Positions 9,469 through 19,055 of a stretch of DNA of 54,680 bases are shown one piece after another. Origin of the DNA: Selenomonadales bacterium OttesenSCG-928-I06. GTDB taxonomy: Bacteria > Bacillota > Negativicutes > Sporomusales > Sporomusaceae. The stretch lies in NCBI GenBank assembly GCA_030266395.1, contig JAJDHX010000004.1, forward strand, positions 1 through 54,680, given 5' to 3'. The stretch's first letter is position 1, and every line of letters starts with the position of its first letter. The position numbers and the translations under genes were made by a program. A model generated the notes under the pieces. The model was not told the origin of the DNA. It worked only from the letters and a program-made list of their open reading frames with translations, and made no database searches.

Positions 9469-9613
9469 CCAATAGGATTAAAACGAATGAGAAATGTGCA
9501 GATGCAAGGCGAAAAAATTTGTAAGGTCAGGCGCGTACTAGACGTACGTAACTGACCTTACAAATTTTTTCAACGCAGCAGATGTGCGTTTATCATTCGT
9601 TTTAGCCTATTGC
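9469..9613. repeat. Long imperfect palindromic element
   Basis: About 145 bases fold on themselves. The outer arms are CAATAGG-x-T-x-AAAACGAATGA against TCATTCGTTTTAGCCTATTG. The middle arms are AGATGCAAGGCGAAAAAATT against the CAACGCAGCAGAT side. The inner arm AAATTTGTAAGGTCAG pairs perfectly with CTGACCTTACAAATTT around a core GCGCGTACTAGACGTACGTAA. The base composition is more GC-rich than the flanks. There is no coding potential. It lies directly after the tRNA operon (minus direction) and could also stop its transcription. I see no second copy in the window. Confidence 0.7.
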
Positions 9614-9637
9614 CTCGTTCAAAGCCTCAAAACTAAA

Positions 9638-9713
<76 letters not shown>

Positions 9714-9717
9714 ATAT

Positions 9718-9792
9718 TGGTGACCCGTAGGGGATTCGAACCCCTGTTACCGCCGTGAAAGGGCGGTGTCTTAACCGCTTGACCAACGGGCC
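9718..9792 (-). tRNA. tRNA-Glu (UUC)
   Basis: Cloverleaf on the minus strand with acceptor GGCCCGT/ACGGGTC (one G-U pair), anticodon stem CCGCC/GGCGG, loop CTTTCAC (anticodon TTC), T-loop GGTTCGAATCC and an encoded CCA. It is the second gene of the tRNA operon. Confidence 0.97.
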
Positions 9793-9797
9793 TTATT

Positions 9798-9873
9798 TGG
9801 CTCCTCGAGTAGGACTCGAACCTACAACAACTCGGTTAACAGCCGAGTGCTCTACCGATTGAGCTATCGAGGA
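9798..9873 (-). tRNA. tRNA-Asn (GUU)
   Basis: Cloverleaf on the minus strand with acceptor TCCTCGA/TCGAGGA, D-arm TAGCTCAATCGGTAGAGCA, anticodon loop CTGTTAA (anticodon GTT), T-loop GGTTCGAGTCC and an encoded CCA. It is the first gene of the operon, about ten bases after the promoter -10 box. Confidence 0.97.
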
Positions 9874-9887
9874 ATAGTACAAAGTGA

Positions 9888-9916
9888 ATTATATACTATA
9901 GAATACAAAAATGCAA
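9888..9916 (-). promoter_or_regulatory. Promoter of the tRNA Asn-Glu-Val operon
   Basis: TTGCAT (9916-9911), a 17-base spacer and a perfect TATAAT (9893-9888) on the minus strand, directly upstream of tRNA-Asn. Confidence 0.75.
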
Positions 9917-10050
9917 GTTGATTTTTTCAAAAAAATTAAACAACATATGTTTATATTGCCTTTGGGTTACCATAATTGCTTCCATTGTCTTTACATATTT
10001 CCTTAATATATGATAAATTATATTAAGATGATGAAAAAAAAGGTGAAAAA

Positions 10051-11049
10051 ATGAAAGAACCATTAATCTCAGTAATTGTCCCTGTATACAAAGTAGAATC
10101 CTATTTAAAAAGATGTATTGACAGTATTATAGAGCAAACATATCCTAACCTTGAAATCATTTTAATAAATGACGGTTCTCCTGATAAATGCGGTGATATT
10201 TGTAACGAATATAAGAAAAAGGATAATAGAATAATTGTTATCCATCAAGACAATCAAGGACAAAGTAGTGCTCGTAATAATGGGGTTAAAATTGCAACAG
10301 GAGATTTTATCTCTTTTGTTGATGCTGATGATTATTTAGATATAACAGTTTACGAAAAAATAGTTGATTTCATATTAGAAAACAATTTAGACATTGCCGG
10401 GTTTGGATACTATAACGTGTTTTCCAATAAAGCAACTAAAACTTTTCTCTCGGAAATCAAATTTTTCACTGGCAGACAAGCTTTAATTGCCAGCTTAAAA
10501 TATGAACTCGATGATGTAATTTGGAATAAAGTTTATAAAGCTGATATTGTAAAAAAATGTCCCTTACCGCTAGGAAAAAATCACGAAGATACCGCCACAG
10601 TTTATAAGTATTTTTCTTTAGCCAATAAAATTGGGGTTTTAAATATCCCTCTTTATTATTATTATCAAAACAACCCTAATTCTATAATGACTCAATCTTA
10701 TAAATCAAAAACAATGAGTTTTAAAGCCAGATATGATCGTTTCCTTATAAGTAAAGAAAGATACGAATTCATTATTAAATACAATTTAAAAGAAGCTTTA
10801 GAGATATGTTATTTAGAAACAATTAAAGATGCTATTGCTGCCACAACTGCAATCTACAGTTCTGATACAAACATTGATGATAATGTTTATAATCTCGAAG
10901 TTTTTCTAAATACAGCATATGGTTCATCCATATATAACAAATTAAACACTAAAAACAAAATACGACTATATTCGTTTTTAAAATTAAAAAACATGCATAA
11001 ACTTTTATCTGCAGTGTCGTCATTACACAAAAAAATTAAAAATAAATAA
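10051..11049 (+). CDS. Family 2 glycosyltransferase
   Basis: This 332-residue GT-A-fold enzyme transfers a sugar from a nucleotide-sugar donor; the acceptor cannot be told. The N-terminus has the GT2 opening SVIVPVYKVESYLKRCIDSI, then EIILINDGSPD (UDP-sugar site), QSSARNNG and the DxD-type metal motif VDADDYLD near residue 90. The C-terminal 200 residues are less conserved, and there is no obvious membrane helix. The start ATG follows AAAAAGGTGAAAAA. It is a lone glycosyltransferase with no capsule, teichoic acid or LPS cluster around it. The nearest downstream gene is a peptidase 49 bases away, so a functional link is doubtful. Confidence 0.9.
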   Translation: MKEPLISVIVPVYKVESYLKRCIDSIIEQTYPNLEIILINDGSPDKCGDICNEYKKKDNRIIVIHQDNQGQSSARNNGVKIATGDFISFVDADDYLDITVYEKIVDFILENNLDIAGFGYYNVFSNKATKTFLSEIKFFTGRQALIASLKYELDDVIWNKVYKADIVKKCPLPLGKNHEDTATVYKYFSLANKIGVLNIPLYYYYQNNPNSIMTQSYKSKTMSFKARYDRFLISKERYEFIIKYNLKEALEICYLETIKDAIAATTAIYSSDTNIDDNVYNLEVFLNTAYGSSIYNKLNTKNKIRLYSFLKLKNMHKLLSAVSSLHKKIKNK

Positions 11050-11098
11050 ACCAACCATACAAAGAAAAAATTTAATCTTTTTTCTCACAGGAGGCCAA

Positions 11099-12211
11099 AT
11101 GGACGAAAGAATACAAACTCTTGCTTACAATCTTATAAACTATTCAACAAAATTACAAAAAAACGAGAAAATTCTCATCGAAGTCTTTGATGATGCTTAT
11201 CCACTCGCTATAGCTCTAATAGAAGAATCATATAAAAAAAGCGCCATTCCATTCTTAAATTTAAAAAACAATAAACTTCAGCGCACACTACTTAAAGGTG
11301 CATATCAAGAGCAAATGTCTTTATTAGGCGATTATGAATCATTTATTATGAACAAAATGGATGCCTACATTGGAATAAGAGCTAGCAATAATATTAGTGA
11401 ATTTTCTGATATACCTACAGAAAAAATGAATCTATATCAAAATTTTTGGGCAAAAAAAGTTCATACAGACATAAGAGTGAAAAATACTAAATGGTGTGTT
11501 ATGAGGTATCCTAATGAATCAATGGCTCAACTTGCTAACATGAGCACAGAAGCTTTTGAAGATTTTTATTATAATGTATGTAATTTAGACTATGCAAAAA
11601 TGGCAAAAGCAATGATTCCTCTTATTAATTTAATGAACAATACAGATAAAGTCAGGATAACAGGTCCAAATACAGATCTTTCTTTTTCCATAAAAAAAAT
11701 AGGTGCTGTTCCCTGTTCCGGACTTAGAAATATACCTGATGGTGAAGTTTACACCGCTCCTATAAAAAATTCAGTAAATGGTCATATCTTATACAATACT
11801 CCTTCTGTTTATCAAGGAACTGTTTTTGAAAATGTGTACTTGGAATTTAAGGAAGGAAAAATCACAAAAGCTACAGCCAATGAAACCGAAAAACTTAATA
11901 GAATTTTAGATACAGATGAAGGTGCACGTTATATTGGAGAATTCGCCCTGGGCATCAACCCATATATAGAAAAACCGATGAAAGATATTTTATTTGACGA
12001 AAAAATCAAAGGAAGCTTTCATTTTACTCCTGGCAGCTGCTACGACAGTGCTTCAAACGGAAATCAATCAGCCGTACACTGGGATTTGGTATTTATTCAA
12101 ACAAAAGAATATGGCGGCGGAGAAATCTTTTTTGATGATAAATTAATTAGAAAAGACGGTATCTTTGTTATACCAGAACTCGAAGGATTAAATCCAGAAA
12201 ATTTAATATAG
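11099..12211 (+). CDS. M29-family aminopeptidase (AmpS/PepS-like)
   Basis: This is a cytosolic dinuclear-metal leucyl-type aminopeptidase of MEROPS family M29, 370 residues. The C-terminal metal-binding region is visible: the Glu-containing segment ARYIGEFALGINP, then GSFHFTPGSCYDSASNGNQS and the metal ligands in AVHWDLV. N-terminal words such as LAYNLINYSTKLQKNEKILIEV also fit the family. The ATG follows AGGAGGCCAA at close spacing. It lies between a glycosyltransferase and, convergently, pyrophosphatase, and probably recycles peptides. I am sure of the family and unsure of the specificity. Confidence 0.88.
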   Translation: MDERIQTLAYNLINYSTKLQKNEKILIEVFDDAYPLAIALIEESYKKSAIPFLNLKNNKLQRTLLKGAYQEQMSLLGDYESFIMNKMDAYIGIRASNNISEFSDIPTEKMNLYQNFWAKKVHTDIRVKNTKWCVMRYPNESMAQLANMSTEAFEDFYYNVCNLDYAKMAKAMIPLINLMNNTDKVRITGPNTDLSFSIKKIGAVPCSGLRNIPDGEVYTAPIKNSVNGHILYNTPSVYQGTVFENVYLEFKEGKITKATANETEKLNRILDTDEGARYIGEFALGINPYIEKPMKDILFDEKIKGSFHFTPGSCYDSASNGNQSAVHWDLVFIQTKEYGGGEIFFDDKLIRKDGIFVIPELEGLNPENLI

Positions 12212-12223
12212 TAAAAATAAAAC

Positions 12224-12257
12224 GTGGAGCATTTGCTTATTTGCAAAAATGCTCCAC
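12224..12257. terminator. Bidirectional terminator between the M29 peptidase and ppa
   Basis: GTGGAGCATTT pairs with AAATGCTCCAC with TTGC/GCAA pairing inside. It overlaps the last codons and stop of ppa and serves both converging genes. U-tracts are weak on both sides. Confidence 0.6.
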
Positions 12258-12770
12258 ATATCTTTCCAGCGCTTCTTCTATTATTCTTATTGCCGTATCT
12301 CTGTCTTTAACTTCATCTACTGCCGTATCTTTACCTTCCAGATTTTTATAAACACTAAAGAAATGAGACATCTCATCAAATACGTGTTTCGGCAATTCGC
12401 TGATATCTCTATAAGTGTTATAATTCGGGTCACTAAAAGGGATAGCAATAATTTTTTCATCACCCCGACCACTGTCTATCATAGAAATAACACCTATTGG
12501 ATAACATCTAACCAAAGTAAGAGGTTCCAGCATTTCACTACATAATACAAGTGCATCTAATGGATCCAGGTCATCGCCATATGTTCTGGGAATAAAGCCA
12601 TAATTAGCAGGATAATGGGTAGACGTATGTAAAATTCGATCTAACATAATTAATCCTGTTTCTTTATCTAACTCGTACTTTTTCTTACTTCCTTTTGGAA
12701 TTTCAACTACAGTAATGAAATCTGTAGAAGTAATTCTTTTAGGGTTAATATCATGCCAAATATTACGCAA
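12237..12770 (-). CDS. ppa: Family I inorganic pyrophosphatase
   Basis: This soluble enzyme hydrolyses pyrophosphate to two phosphates with Mg and pulls biosynthetic reactions forward. The signature D-x-D-P-L-D-A is present in GDDLDPLDALVL near residue 68. The active-site lysine/tyrosine region (KGSKKKYELD, HYPANYGFIPRTYGDD) and the conserved tail segment KDRDTAIRIIEEA are also present. At 177 residues it is a normal bacterial length. Most Bacillota use the unrelated family II (PpaC) enzyme, so a family I enzyme here is mildly informative about lineage. It stands alone and converges on the M29 peptidase. Confidence 0.95.
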   Translation of the reverse strand: MRNIWHDINPKRITSTDFITVVEIPKGSKKKYELDKETGLIMLDRILHTSTHYPANYGFIPRTYGDDLDPLDALVLCSEMLEPLTLVRCYPIGVISMIDSGRGDEKIIAIPFSDPNYNTYRDISELPKHVFDEMSHFFSVYKNLEGKDTAVDEVKDRDTAIRIIEEALERYVEHFCK

Positions 12771-12849
12771 AATATCCCTCCTTACATTCTTTTTGTTAAT
12801 TACACTTTATCACTTTTTCAGCAACAAATCTACTGTATTTATTTTAAAA

Positions 12850-13674
12850 TTACTTATTCTCTACTGTAGACACACCTGTTTCAGCAAATGTTTTCATGTT
12901 TTTTGATAAATTTAGAGACATTTTAAGTAGAAATAAAAACAAAAGACCACCTGTTCCGTTAAGCTTGGTAAATTCAAAATCCAAACATGGAGCTATTTTT
13001 AATTTCTGTAAAATTAATTTGTAAATTGGATTATCAAGCTTACTTGGCATAAATAAAAACTCTTTAACCAGAGGACATATTTCGGTAGCAACTAAGGCAG
13101 CTATACTTGCAGCAACTGAATCAATTATAATCAAAGTTCTTTTTTCTGCCGCTTTTAAAATAATTCCAATCATAATTACTATTTCAAAGTTTCCCATATT
13201 GTTCAGCAAATCCACAGGTTCAACGTTTTCTTTAATTAAACTAATATCTAATTTTAAAATGCCCTCTCCTAAAACATCACTTAAACAAATAACATTGCAT
13301 TCTTCAGATACTTCTCTTTCTAAAAACTGAGCACCTTTGTCTATTAACCTTAAAATATCTTCCTGTTTTGTAATGTCACAATCTTTAAAATCCTCATTAA
13401 ATAAAACAATATCAGTGTTCTGTTTTTCTGCCAGAAAAGCCAAAAAAGATTCTTTAAAATCAGAGGCTTTCTTGTCTGAAGTCGCAACTAAAATTAATTC
13501 TGATTTTAAAAAACAAAAATGATCACAAGATAATATACCAGCAAGCCTCACTGATAACTGTTCTAAAATTCCTAAACTATTGATAGGCTTGATAAGATTA
13601 TCCCATCTTTCCTGACAATTTTTTAAAGAACTTTTATCTAAAGGCTCTGTTTTTTTTATAGTACCGATTAACAT
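12850..13674 (-). CDS. Degenerate CobT-family protein (ArsB-like subunit)
   Basis: This 274-residue protein is a CobT homologue by its C-terminal half. It aligns with the neighbouring CobT through the stretch FEIVIMIGIILKAAEKRT, then IIIDSVAASIAALVA and PLVKEFLF. It is about 60 residues shorter and has lost key features. The MGIGNTT phosphate-binding loop reads DVLGEGIL, and the GE pair holding the catalytic glutamate is replaced (KLNGTGG). It starts five bases after the stop of the intact CobT, so the two are almost certainly co-expressed. In Sporomusa ovata ArsAB, two CobT homologues form a heterodimer in which only ArsA is catalytic. This gene fits the ArsB role. A decaying duplicate is the alternative. 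Confidence 0.72.
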   Translation of the reverse strand: MLIGTIKKTEPLDKSSLKNCQERWDNLIKPINSLGILEQLSVRLAGILSCDHFCFLKSELILVATSDKKASDFKESFLAFLAEKQNTDIVLFNEDFKDCDITKQEDILRLIDKGAQFLEREVSEECNVICLSDVLGEGILKLDISLIKENVEPVDLLNNMGNFEIVIMIGIILKAAEKRTLIIIDSVAASIAALVATEICPLVKEFLFMPSKLDNPIYKLILQKLKIAPCLDFEFTKLNGTGGLLFLFLLKMSLNLSKNMKTFAETGVSTVENK

Positions 13675-13679
13675 GATTA

Positions 13680-14696
13680 TCAGTCCTTATTTAAAAAACT
13701 TAAAAACATTTCTAAAAACTCAATTGTAATAGCTGAACCCACAGATTCACCTATTCTCATATTTAAACTAAGATAAGGCTTAAGTTCTAAAATATTCAGC
13801 ATAAGACTATGCGCCTTTTCTGATGATAACTGTGAAGCTAATAAATATTCCTTAACCATTGGCTGCAAATTATAGGCTAATAAAGCTGCCACACTAGAGT
13901 TAAAGCCATCTATAATAACAACTGCTCTGTTTGCCGCTACTGCCAAAATAACACCTACCAGAAATCCTGTTTCATATCCTCCTAATTTCATCAAAACATC
14001 AAGGGGGTCGTTTATATCTGGATTATTTATCGCAATTGCCTTTTCAACTACCGCTACTTTGTTTTTGCGCTGTGTCTCAGAAATCCCGCTGCCATATCCT
14101 GTCGCTTCATCAGCCGAAATTTCACAAAGAACAGCAGTAACAGCAGCGTTTGAAGTAGTATTTCCTATCCCCATTTCACTCAAACTAAAACAATTATAAC
14201 CTTCTTTTATTCTTTCTGTTGCAAATTTGATTCCTAATTCAATAGACTTTATAGCATCTTCAAAAAGCATAGCAGGACCTTGAGTAATATCTTGGGTACC
14301 AGATGCTATTTTTTTATTGAAAATACCAGGCAAATAAGATATATCTTTCTCTGCCCCCACATCAACTACAAATAAATCAGCTTTACAGAAATCAGAAGCA
14401 ACATTAACCGCTGCACCTTTATCAATCAAATAGCTTCTGGTCATTTGAATAGTTGTTTCAGGCGGGTAAGCACTCACTCCTAAATGAGCCACACCATGGT
14501 CAGCAACAGCAGTAATTATACATTTCTTTAAAGAAATTTTCTCTGTTCCCATAATCTCTGTCAGCTTAACTACCATCTTTTCTAAATCTTTTGGCAGATC
14601 TCCGGCAAAATTATTTTGTAGTTTTAAAGCCGGCATCTCAGCTGTATTTTTCTCAGGTGAAATTATTTTTTTTATTGTCTTAAAAAGAAGTTCCAC
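13680..14696 (-). CDS. cobT: Nicotinate-nucleotide:base phosphoribosyltransferase (CobT; ArsA-like)
   Basis: CobT-family enzymes move phosphoribose from nicotinate mononucleotide to the lower-ligand base of cobamides (dimethylbenzimidazole, adenine, or phenol/p-cresol in the ArsA case). At 338 residues it has full length. The conserved features are AVADHGVAHLGVSAYP in the N-terminal half, GSGTQDITQGPAM-like residues in the middle, the loop EMGIGNTTSNAA, GFNSSVAALLA, and a terminal RIGESVGSA with the candidate catalytic glutamate at residue 317. A shortened homologue follows after five bases, which suggests a phenol-type ArsAB heterodimer rather than a plain CobT homodimer. No other cobamide gene and no B12 riboswitch was seen nearby. 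Confidence 0.88.
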   Translation of the reverse strand: MELLFKTIKKIISPEKNTAEMPALKLQNNFAGDLPKDLEKMVVKLTEIMGTEKISLKKCIITAVADHGVAHLGVSAYPPETTIQMTRSYLIDKGAAVNVASDFCKADLFVVDVGAEKDISYLPGIFNKKIASGTQDITQGPAMLFEDAIKSIELGIKFATERIKEGYNCFSLSEMGIGNTTSNAAVTAVLCEISADEATGYGSGISETQRKNKVAVVEKAIAINNPDINDPLDVLMKLGGYETGFLVGVILAVAANRAVVIIDGFNSSVAALLAYNLQPMVKEYLLASQLSSEKAHSLMLNILELKPYLSLNMRIGESVGSAITIEFLEMFLSFLNKD

Positions 14697-14942
14697 TTTA
14701 CCCCTTCTTCCTATATAAAAAAGCTTCTTAAAAAGATAATTTAAGAAGTTTACTAAATCATATTTTGCAAATATTTTAAAGTTATATTTTGCACTATTTG
14801 TTTAAATATGTTACATTCTAGATTGGTAATATCTTTACCTTTTATTTTTTCGAAAATTTTTCTTAATAAAAGGTTTATAATTAAACATAAAATTGGTAAG
14901 ATAAATAAAAAAACAAATTAACACATAAATAAGGTGAAAGTT

Positions 14943-16340
14943 ATGAGTATAATTAATCAAGAAGATACTATCAGTGCAATAGCAACACCTGTCGGGTTAG
15001 GCGGTATAGGGATTATACGCCTTAGTGGCAAAAATGCCATTGAAATTGCAGATACTATCTTTTTCTCTAAAAAGGGTAAAAAAATCAAAGATATGCCCTC
15101 TTATACTGCTCTTTATGGAGAAATAAAAGAAAATGAAAACAGTGCTACTATAGATGAAGTGCTTATTCTTCTTATGCGTTCACCTTATTCTTATACTTGC
15201 GAAGATGTAGTTGAAATTCATTGTCATGCCGGAGCAGTACCATTAAAAGAAATCCTTCTTTTAACTCTTAAAAATGGTGCTCGTCTGGCAGAACCAGGTG
15301 AATTTACTAAAAGAGCCTTTTTAAACGGCAGAATAGATCTAACTCAAGCTGAGGCAGTTATAGATGTTATTTCTGCAAAAACAGCGTCCTCCCTAAAAGC
15401 AGCTACAAACAATTTGTCAGGACAATTAAGAGATAAAGTTAATATCACAAGACAAAATATTTTAGAGATTATCGCTCATTTAGAAGCAGTTATTGATTTT
15501 CCGGAAGAAGATATTGAAGATGTTAGTGCAGCTGCCGCTCTTGAAAAAATCAATATAGAAAAAGAAAATATTTCAAATATACTTTCCACAGCCAAGACTG
15601 GTAAAATCCTGAGAGAAGGTCTTAAAACCGCAATCATAGGTAAACCTAATGTAGGCAAATCCAGTTTATTAAACTCTCTTATTGGCGAAGATAAAGCAAT
15701 TGTAACTGATATTGCAGGAACAACAAGAGATGTTATTGAAGAATATTTAAATATCGAAGGAATTCCGCTTAGAATAATGGATACTGCCGGAATAAGAAAA
15801 ACTACTGATAAAGTAGAAAAAATCGGTATTGATTTAGCTAAAAAAACTTCTGAAGAGGCAGACTTAAGATTGCTTATACTTGATAGCAGTATGCCACTAG
15901 AAGACTTAGATATAGAACTTATTAAAGATTTTAAAAATGAAAATACAATTGTTCTTTTAAACAAAAGCGATTTAGAACAAAAAATAGATTTAGATACATT
16001 AGAAAAACTTTTAGACTCTCAATCAATTTTACAAATTTCCATAAAGACAAATTCTGGTCTTGATGAATTAAAAAAAGAAATTATTGAACTTGTTTATGAA
16101 AATGGCGAAAACAATGCTCCTGAAGCAAATTTTGTAAGCAACGCTCGCCAGATAAACTTATTAGAAGAAACTATAACTCATTTAGATGATGCAGCAATAG
16201 CTGCCAACTCTCAAATGCCTATTGATTGTATTGTGGTTGATATAAAACTTGCTTGGGAGACACTTGGTAAAATAACAGGAGATTCCCTTGAAGAAGATAT
16301 TATTGATCAGATCTTTAGTCAGTTTTGCATAGGCAAATAG
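14943..16340 (+). CDS. mnmE: tRNA modification GTPase MnmE
   Basis: With MnmG, MnmE builds the carboxymethylaminomethyl group at U34 of tRNAs that read split codon boxes. The N-terminal folate-binding domain is followed by a Ras-like G domain: G1 GKPNVGKSS at 233-241, G2 GTTRD, G3 DTAG, G4 NKSD. The protein ends with the conserved C-terminal CIGK whose cysteine is needed for modification. I place the start at ATG 14943, six bases after AAGGTG, rather than at an upstream in-frame GTG at 14934. The protein is then 465 residues. The mnmG start follows 26 bases after the stop. Confidence 0.97.
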   Translation: MSIINQEDTISAIATPVGLGGIGIIRLSGKNAIEIADTIFFSKKGKKIKDMPSYTALYGEIKENENSATIDEVLILLMRSPYSYTCEDVVEIHCHAGAVPLKEILLLTLKNGARLAEPGEFTKRAFLNGRIDLTQAEAVIDVISAKTASSLKAATNNLSGQLRDKVNITRQNILEIIAHLEAVIDFPEEDIEDVSAAAALEKINIEKENISNILSTAKTGKILREGLKTAIIGKPNVGKSSLLNSLIGEDKAIVTDIAGTTRDVIEEYLNIEGIPLRIMDTAGIRKTTDKVEKIGIDLAKKTSEEADLRLLILDSSMPLEDLDIELIKDFKNENTIVLLNKSDLEQKIDLDTLEKLLDSQSILQISIKTNSGLDELKKEIIELVYENGENNAPEANFVSNARQINLLEETITHLDDAAIAANSQMPIDCIVVDIKLAWETLGKITGDSLEEDIIDQIFSQFCIGK

Positions 16341-16366
16341 ATTTAAAATATTCAGAAGGTGAAAAA

Positions 16367-18262
16367 ATGACAGAGAAAAACTTTTATGACGTAATTGTAG
16401 TCGGAGCAGGTCATGCTGGTTGTGAAGCAGCTCTTGCTGCAGCAAGACTTGGCGCTAAAACCCTGCTTACAACTTTAAATTTAGATAATATAGCTCTAAT
16501 GCCATGTAATCCTTCTATAGGAGGACCTGCCAAAGGACATCTGGTCAGAGAAATTGATGCACTTGGCGGTCAAATGGGAATAACAATAGACAAAGCAGCA
16601 ATTCAAATGAGAATGCTCAACACAGGAAAAGGACCTGCAGTCCATGCCATCAGAGCGCAGGCAGATAAAAACGTTTATCAGCAACTTATGAAACAAACTG
16701 TTTTTGAACAAGAAAACCTTGATGTAAAACAACTCTTAATAGAAGATATTCTAACTGAAGATGGCAAAGCAACTGGAGTAGTAACTGAGTTTGGCGAAAA
16801 TTATTACTCTAAATGCGTTATTATAGCTGCCGGAACATATTTAAGAGGTAAAATCTTAATAGGCCCTGTTAGTTATTCTGCTGGTCCTAATGGTCAACGC
16901 TCTGCCGAAAAACTCTCTGAATCATTAAAGAAGTTAAATCTACCAATAATGCGCTTTAAAACAGGAACACCGGCAAGGGTAGATAAAAAAAGCATAGATT
17001 ATTCTAAAACTCTTATTCAACCAGGCGACGAAACTGTCCATAATTTTTCTCATATGAGCGAGATAACTCATAGAGAACAATTACCATGCTGGCTTACATA
17101 TACAAATGAAAAAACACATGATGTTATCAGAGCTAATCTGGATAAAGCACCTATGTATATGGGAATTATCGAAGGAACAGGTGCAAGATATTGTCCTTCT
17201 ATTGAAGATAAAGTAGTTCGATTTGCTGATAAACAAGCTCATCAAGTATTTATAGAACCTGAAGGACTACATAATTCAGAAATGTATATTCAAGGCATGT
17301 CTACAAGTCTACCAATAGATATTCAATTAGAATTTCTCAGAACTATTCCCGGGTTAGAAAACGCCGAGATAATCCGCCCGGCATATGCCATAGAATATGA
17401 TTGTGTAGATCCGCTTTGTTTAAAAGCATCTTTAGAAACTAAAGATATAGAAGGTTTATTCTGTGCAGGTCAGACAAATGGCACTTCCGGTTATGAAGAA
17501 GCTGCTGCCCAAGGTTTAATGTCAGGCATAAATGCAGTACGTAAAATTGAAGGAAAACCTGCTTTTATCTTAACAAGATCTGATGGTTATATTGGTGTTT
17601 TAATAGACGATTTAATAACCAAAGGAACAAATGAACCATATAGAATGATGACTTCGCGTTCTGAATATCGCCTTATTTTAAGACAAGACAACGCAGACCT
17701 GCGACTAACTGAAAAAGGTAAAGAAGTAGGTCTTGTTTCAGATGAAAGATATAAAAAATTCAAAGAAAAGAAAGATGCTATAGATAAAACTTTAGAACTA
17801 CTGCATCAAACTACAATCACACCATCTGCTTCTATAAATGAAAAATTAGAATCAATTGGTACAAGTAATATAAAAACTCTTGTCAGCTTATATAATTTGC
17901 TCAAACGCCCTGAAATTAACTATGATTTGCTTTGCGATCATTTTGATATGCCAAAAGTAGAATCCAAAGTTAAAGAACAAGTTGAAATACTTGCTAAGTA
18001 TGAAGGATATATTAAAAAACAAATTGATCATGTAGAAAAAACAGCTAAACTGGAAAGTAAATACTTGCCGCAAGAATTGGATTATTCTTTATTAAAAGGA
18101 CTTTCTACTGAAGCACAACAAAAATTAAACAAAGTAAAACCTCTTTCTATAGGACAAGCTTCTCGCATCTCTGGAGTATCTCCAGCTGATATAACTATAT
18201 TAATGATTTATTTAGAACAAAATCGCCGTTTGGAATCGCAAGAAAATGCTAATATCAATTAA
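16367..18262 (+). CDS. mnmG: tRNA uridine-5-carboxymethylaminomethyl synthesis enzyme MnmG
   Basis: MnmG is the FAD and NADH-dependent partner of MnmE in wobble-uridine modification. The dinucleotide-binding motif GAGHAG lies at the N-terminus ([21 protein letters not shown]). The family signatures [16 protein letters not shown] and [25 protein letters not shown] are both intact, and the C-terminal helical domain ends the protein. The start at ATG 16367 is chosen because AGAAGGTG precedes it; the protein is 631 residues. It follows mnmE closely and precedes rsmG by 17 bases, the usual mnmE-mnmG-rsmG order. Confidence 0.97.
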   Translation: MTEKNFYDVIVVGAGHAGCEAALAAARLGAKTLLTTLNLDNIALMPCNPSIGGPAKGHLVREIDALGGQMGITIDKAAIQMRMLNTGKGPAVHAIRAQADKNVYQQLMKQTVFEQENLDVKQLLIEDILTEDGKATGVVTEFGENYYSKCVIIAAGTYLRGKILIGPVSYSAGPNGQRSAEKLSESLKKLNLPIMRFKTGTPARVDKKSIDYSKTLIQPGDETVHNFSHMSEITHREQLPCWLTYTNEKTHDVIRANLDKAPMYMGIIEGTGARYCPSIEDKVVRFADKQAHQVFIEPEGLHNSEMYIQGMSTSLPIDIQLEFLRTIPGLENAEIIRPAYAIEYDCVDPLCLKASLETKDIEGLFCAGQTNGTSGYEEAAAQGLMSGINAVRKIEGKPAFILTRSDGYIGVLIDDLITKGTNEPYRMMTSRSEYRLILRQDNADLRLTEKGKEVGLVSDERYKKFKEKKDAIDKTLELLHQTTITPSASINEKLESIGTSNIKTLVSLYNLLKRPEINYDLLCDHFDMPKVESKVKEQVEILAKYEGYIKKQIDHVEKTAKLESKYLPQELDYSLLKGLSTEAQQKLNKVKPLSIGQASRISGVSPADITILMIYLEQNRRLESQENANIN

Positions 18263-18279
18263 ATTCTAGGAGTTGTATT

Positions 18280-19032
18280 ATGACTGACTTTATAAATATA
18301 CTTGATACAAAAAGTCGAGAATATGGTATAAAGCTATCACAAGAGCAATTAGCTGCTTTTGATATTTACTATAATTTATTAATTGAATTTAACCAAAAAG
18401 TAAATCTAACTGCTTTAACTGCTCCTGAAGATGTTGCAGTAAAACACATAATAGATTCTTTATCTTGTTTTGATAAAGATCTATTTTTAGATCAAACTAC
18501 TGTTTTGGATCTTGGCACAGGTGCCGGTTTTCCTGGCATGCCTTTAAAGATATTTTATCCAAACCTAAAACTTACCTTAGTAGACTCTTTAAAAAAACGG
18601 CTTAATTTTTTAGAAGAAGTAATCAGCACTTTGCAAAAAACAAATAATCTTGGTGATATTGCAAAAGGTATGAACGAAATAACTCTAGTCCACAGCAGAG
18701 CAGAAACACTAGGCAAAAATAAGACCTATAGAGAAAGTCAGGATATAGTTGTTTCAAGAGCAGTAGCAAAACTTAGTGTCCTTTCTGAATATTGCTTGCC
18801 ATTAGTAAAACAAAATGGCTGTTTTGTCGCTCTAAAAGGTGCTAATTTAGAAGAAGAACTGAAAGAAGCTGAAAAAGCAATAAATATTTTAGGTGGTACT
18901 GTATTTAAAACACAAAATATTGTCTTGCCTGATTTGCCTGATAAAAGATTTATAGTTTATATAAAAAAAATAAAAGAAACTCCTTCTCAATATCCACGCA
19001 GAGAAGGAATTCCTGAAAAAAAATCTTTATAA
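18280..19032 (+). CDS. rsmG: 16S rRNA (guanine-527-N7)-methyltransferase
   Basis: RsmG (GidB) methylates N7 of G527 in 16S rRNA using S-adenosylmethionine. The SAM-binding loop DLGTGAGFPGMPL and the following acidic residue in TLVDSLKKR are clear, and the C-terminus YPRREGIPEKK is typical of the family. The 250 residues include a short insertion (near TNNLGDIAKG) relative to a core of about 240. The ribosome-binding site is TAGGAG. It ends the mnmE-mnmG-rsmG set; the next gene is 23 bases on. Confidence 0.96.
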   Translation: MTDFINILDTKSREYGIKLSQEQLAAFDIYYNLLIEFNQKVNLTALTAPEDVAVKHIIDSLSCFDKDLFLDQTTVLDLGTGAGFPGMPLKIFYPNLKLTLVDSLKKRLNFLEEVISTLQKTNNLGDIAKGMNEITLVHSRAETLGKNKTYRESQDIVVSRAVAKLSVLSEYCLPLVKQNGCFVALKGANLEEELKEAEKAINILGGTVFKTQNIVLPDLPDKRFIVYIKKIKETPSQYPRREGIPEKKSL

Positions 19033-19055
19033 ATTAAAATAACAGAGGGAAATTT

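Noticed and set aside
12850-14696. Reading the two CobT-like genes as one gene split by a frameshift
   Set aside because: Both align with the same C-terminal part of CobT, so they are paralogues rather than two halves.
14697-14942. Possible B12 riboswitch before the CobT-like pair
   Set aside because: The gap lacks a recognisable B12 box and is almost purely AT-rich; only a short TTCTTAA-type hairpin (14724-14750) is visible.
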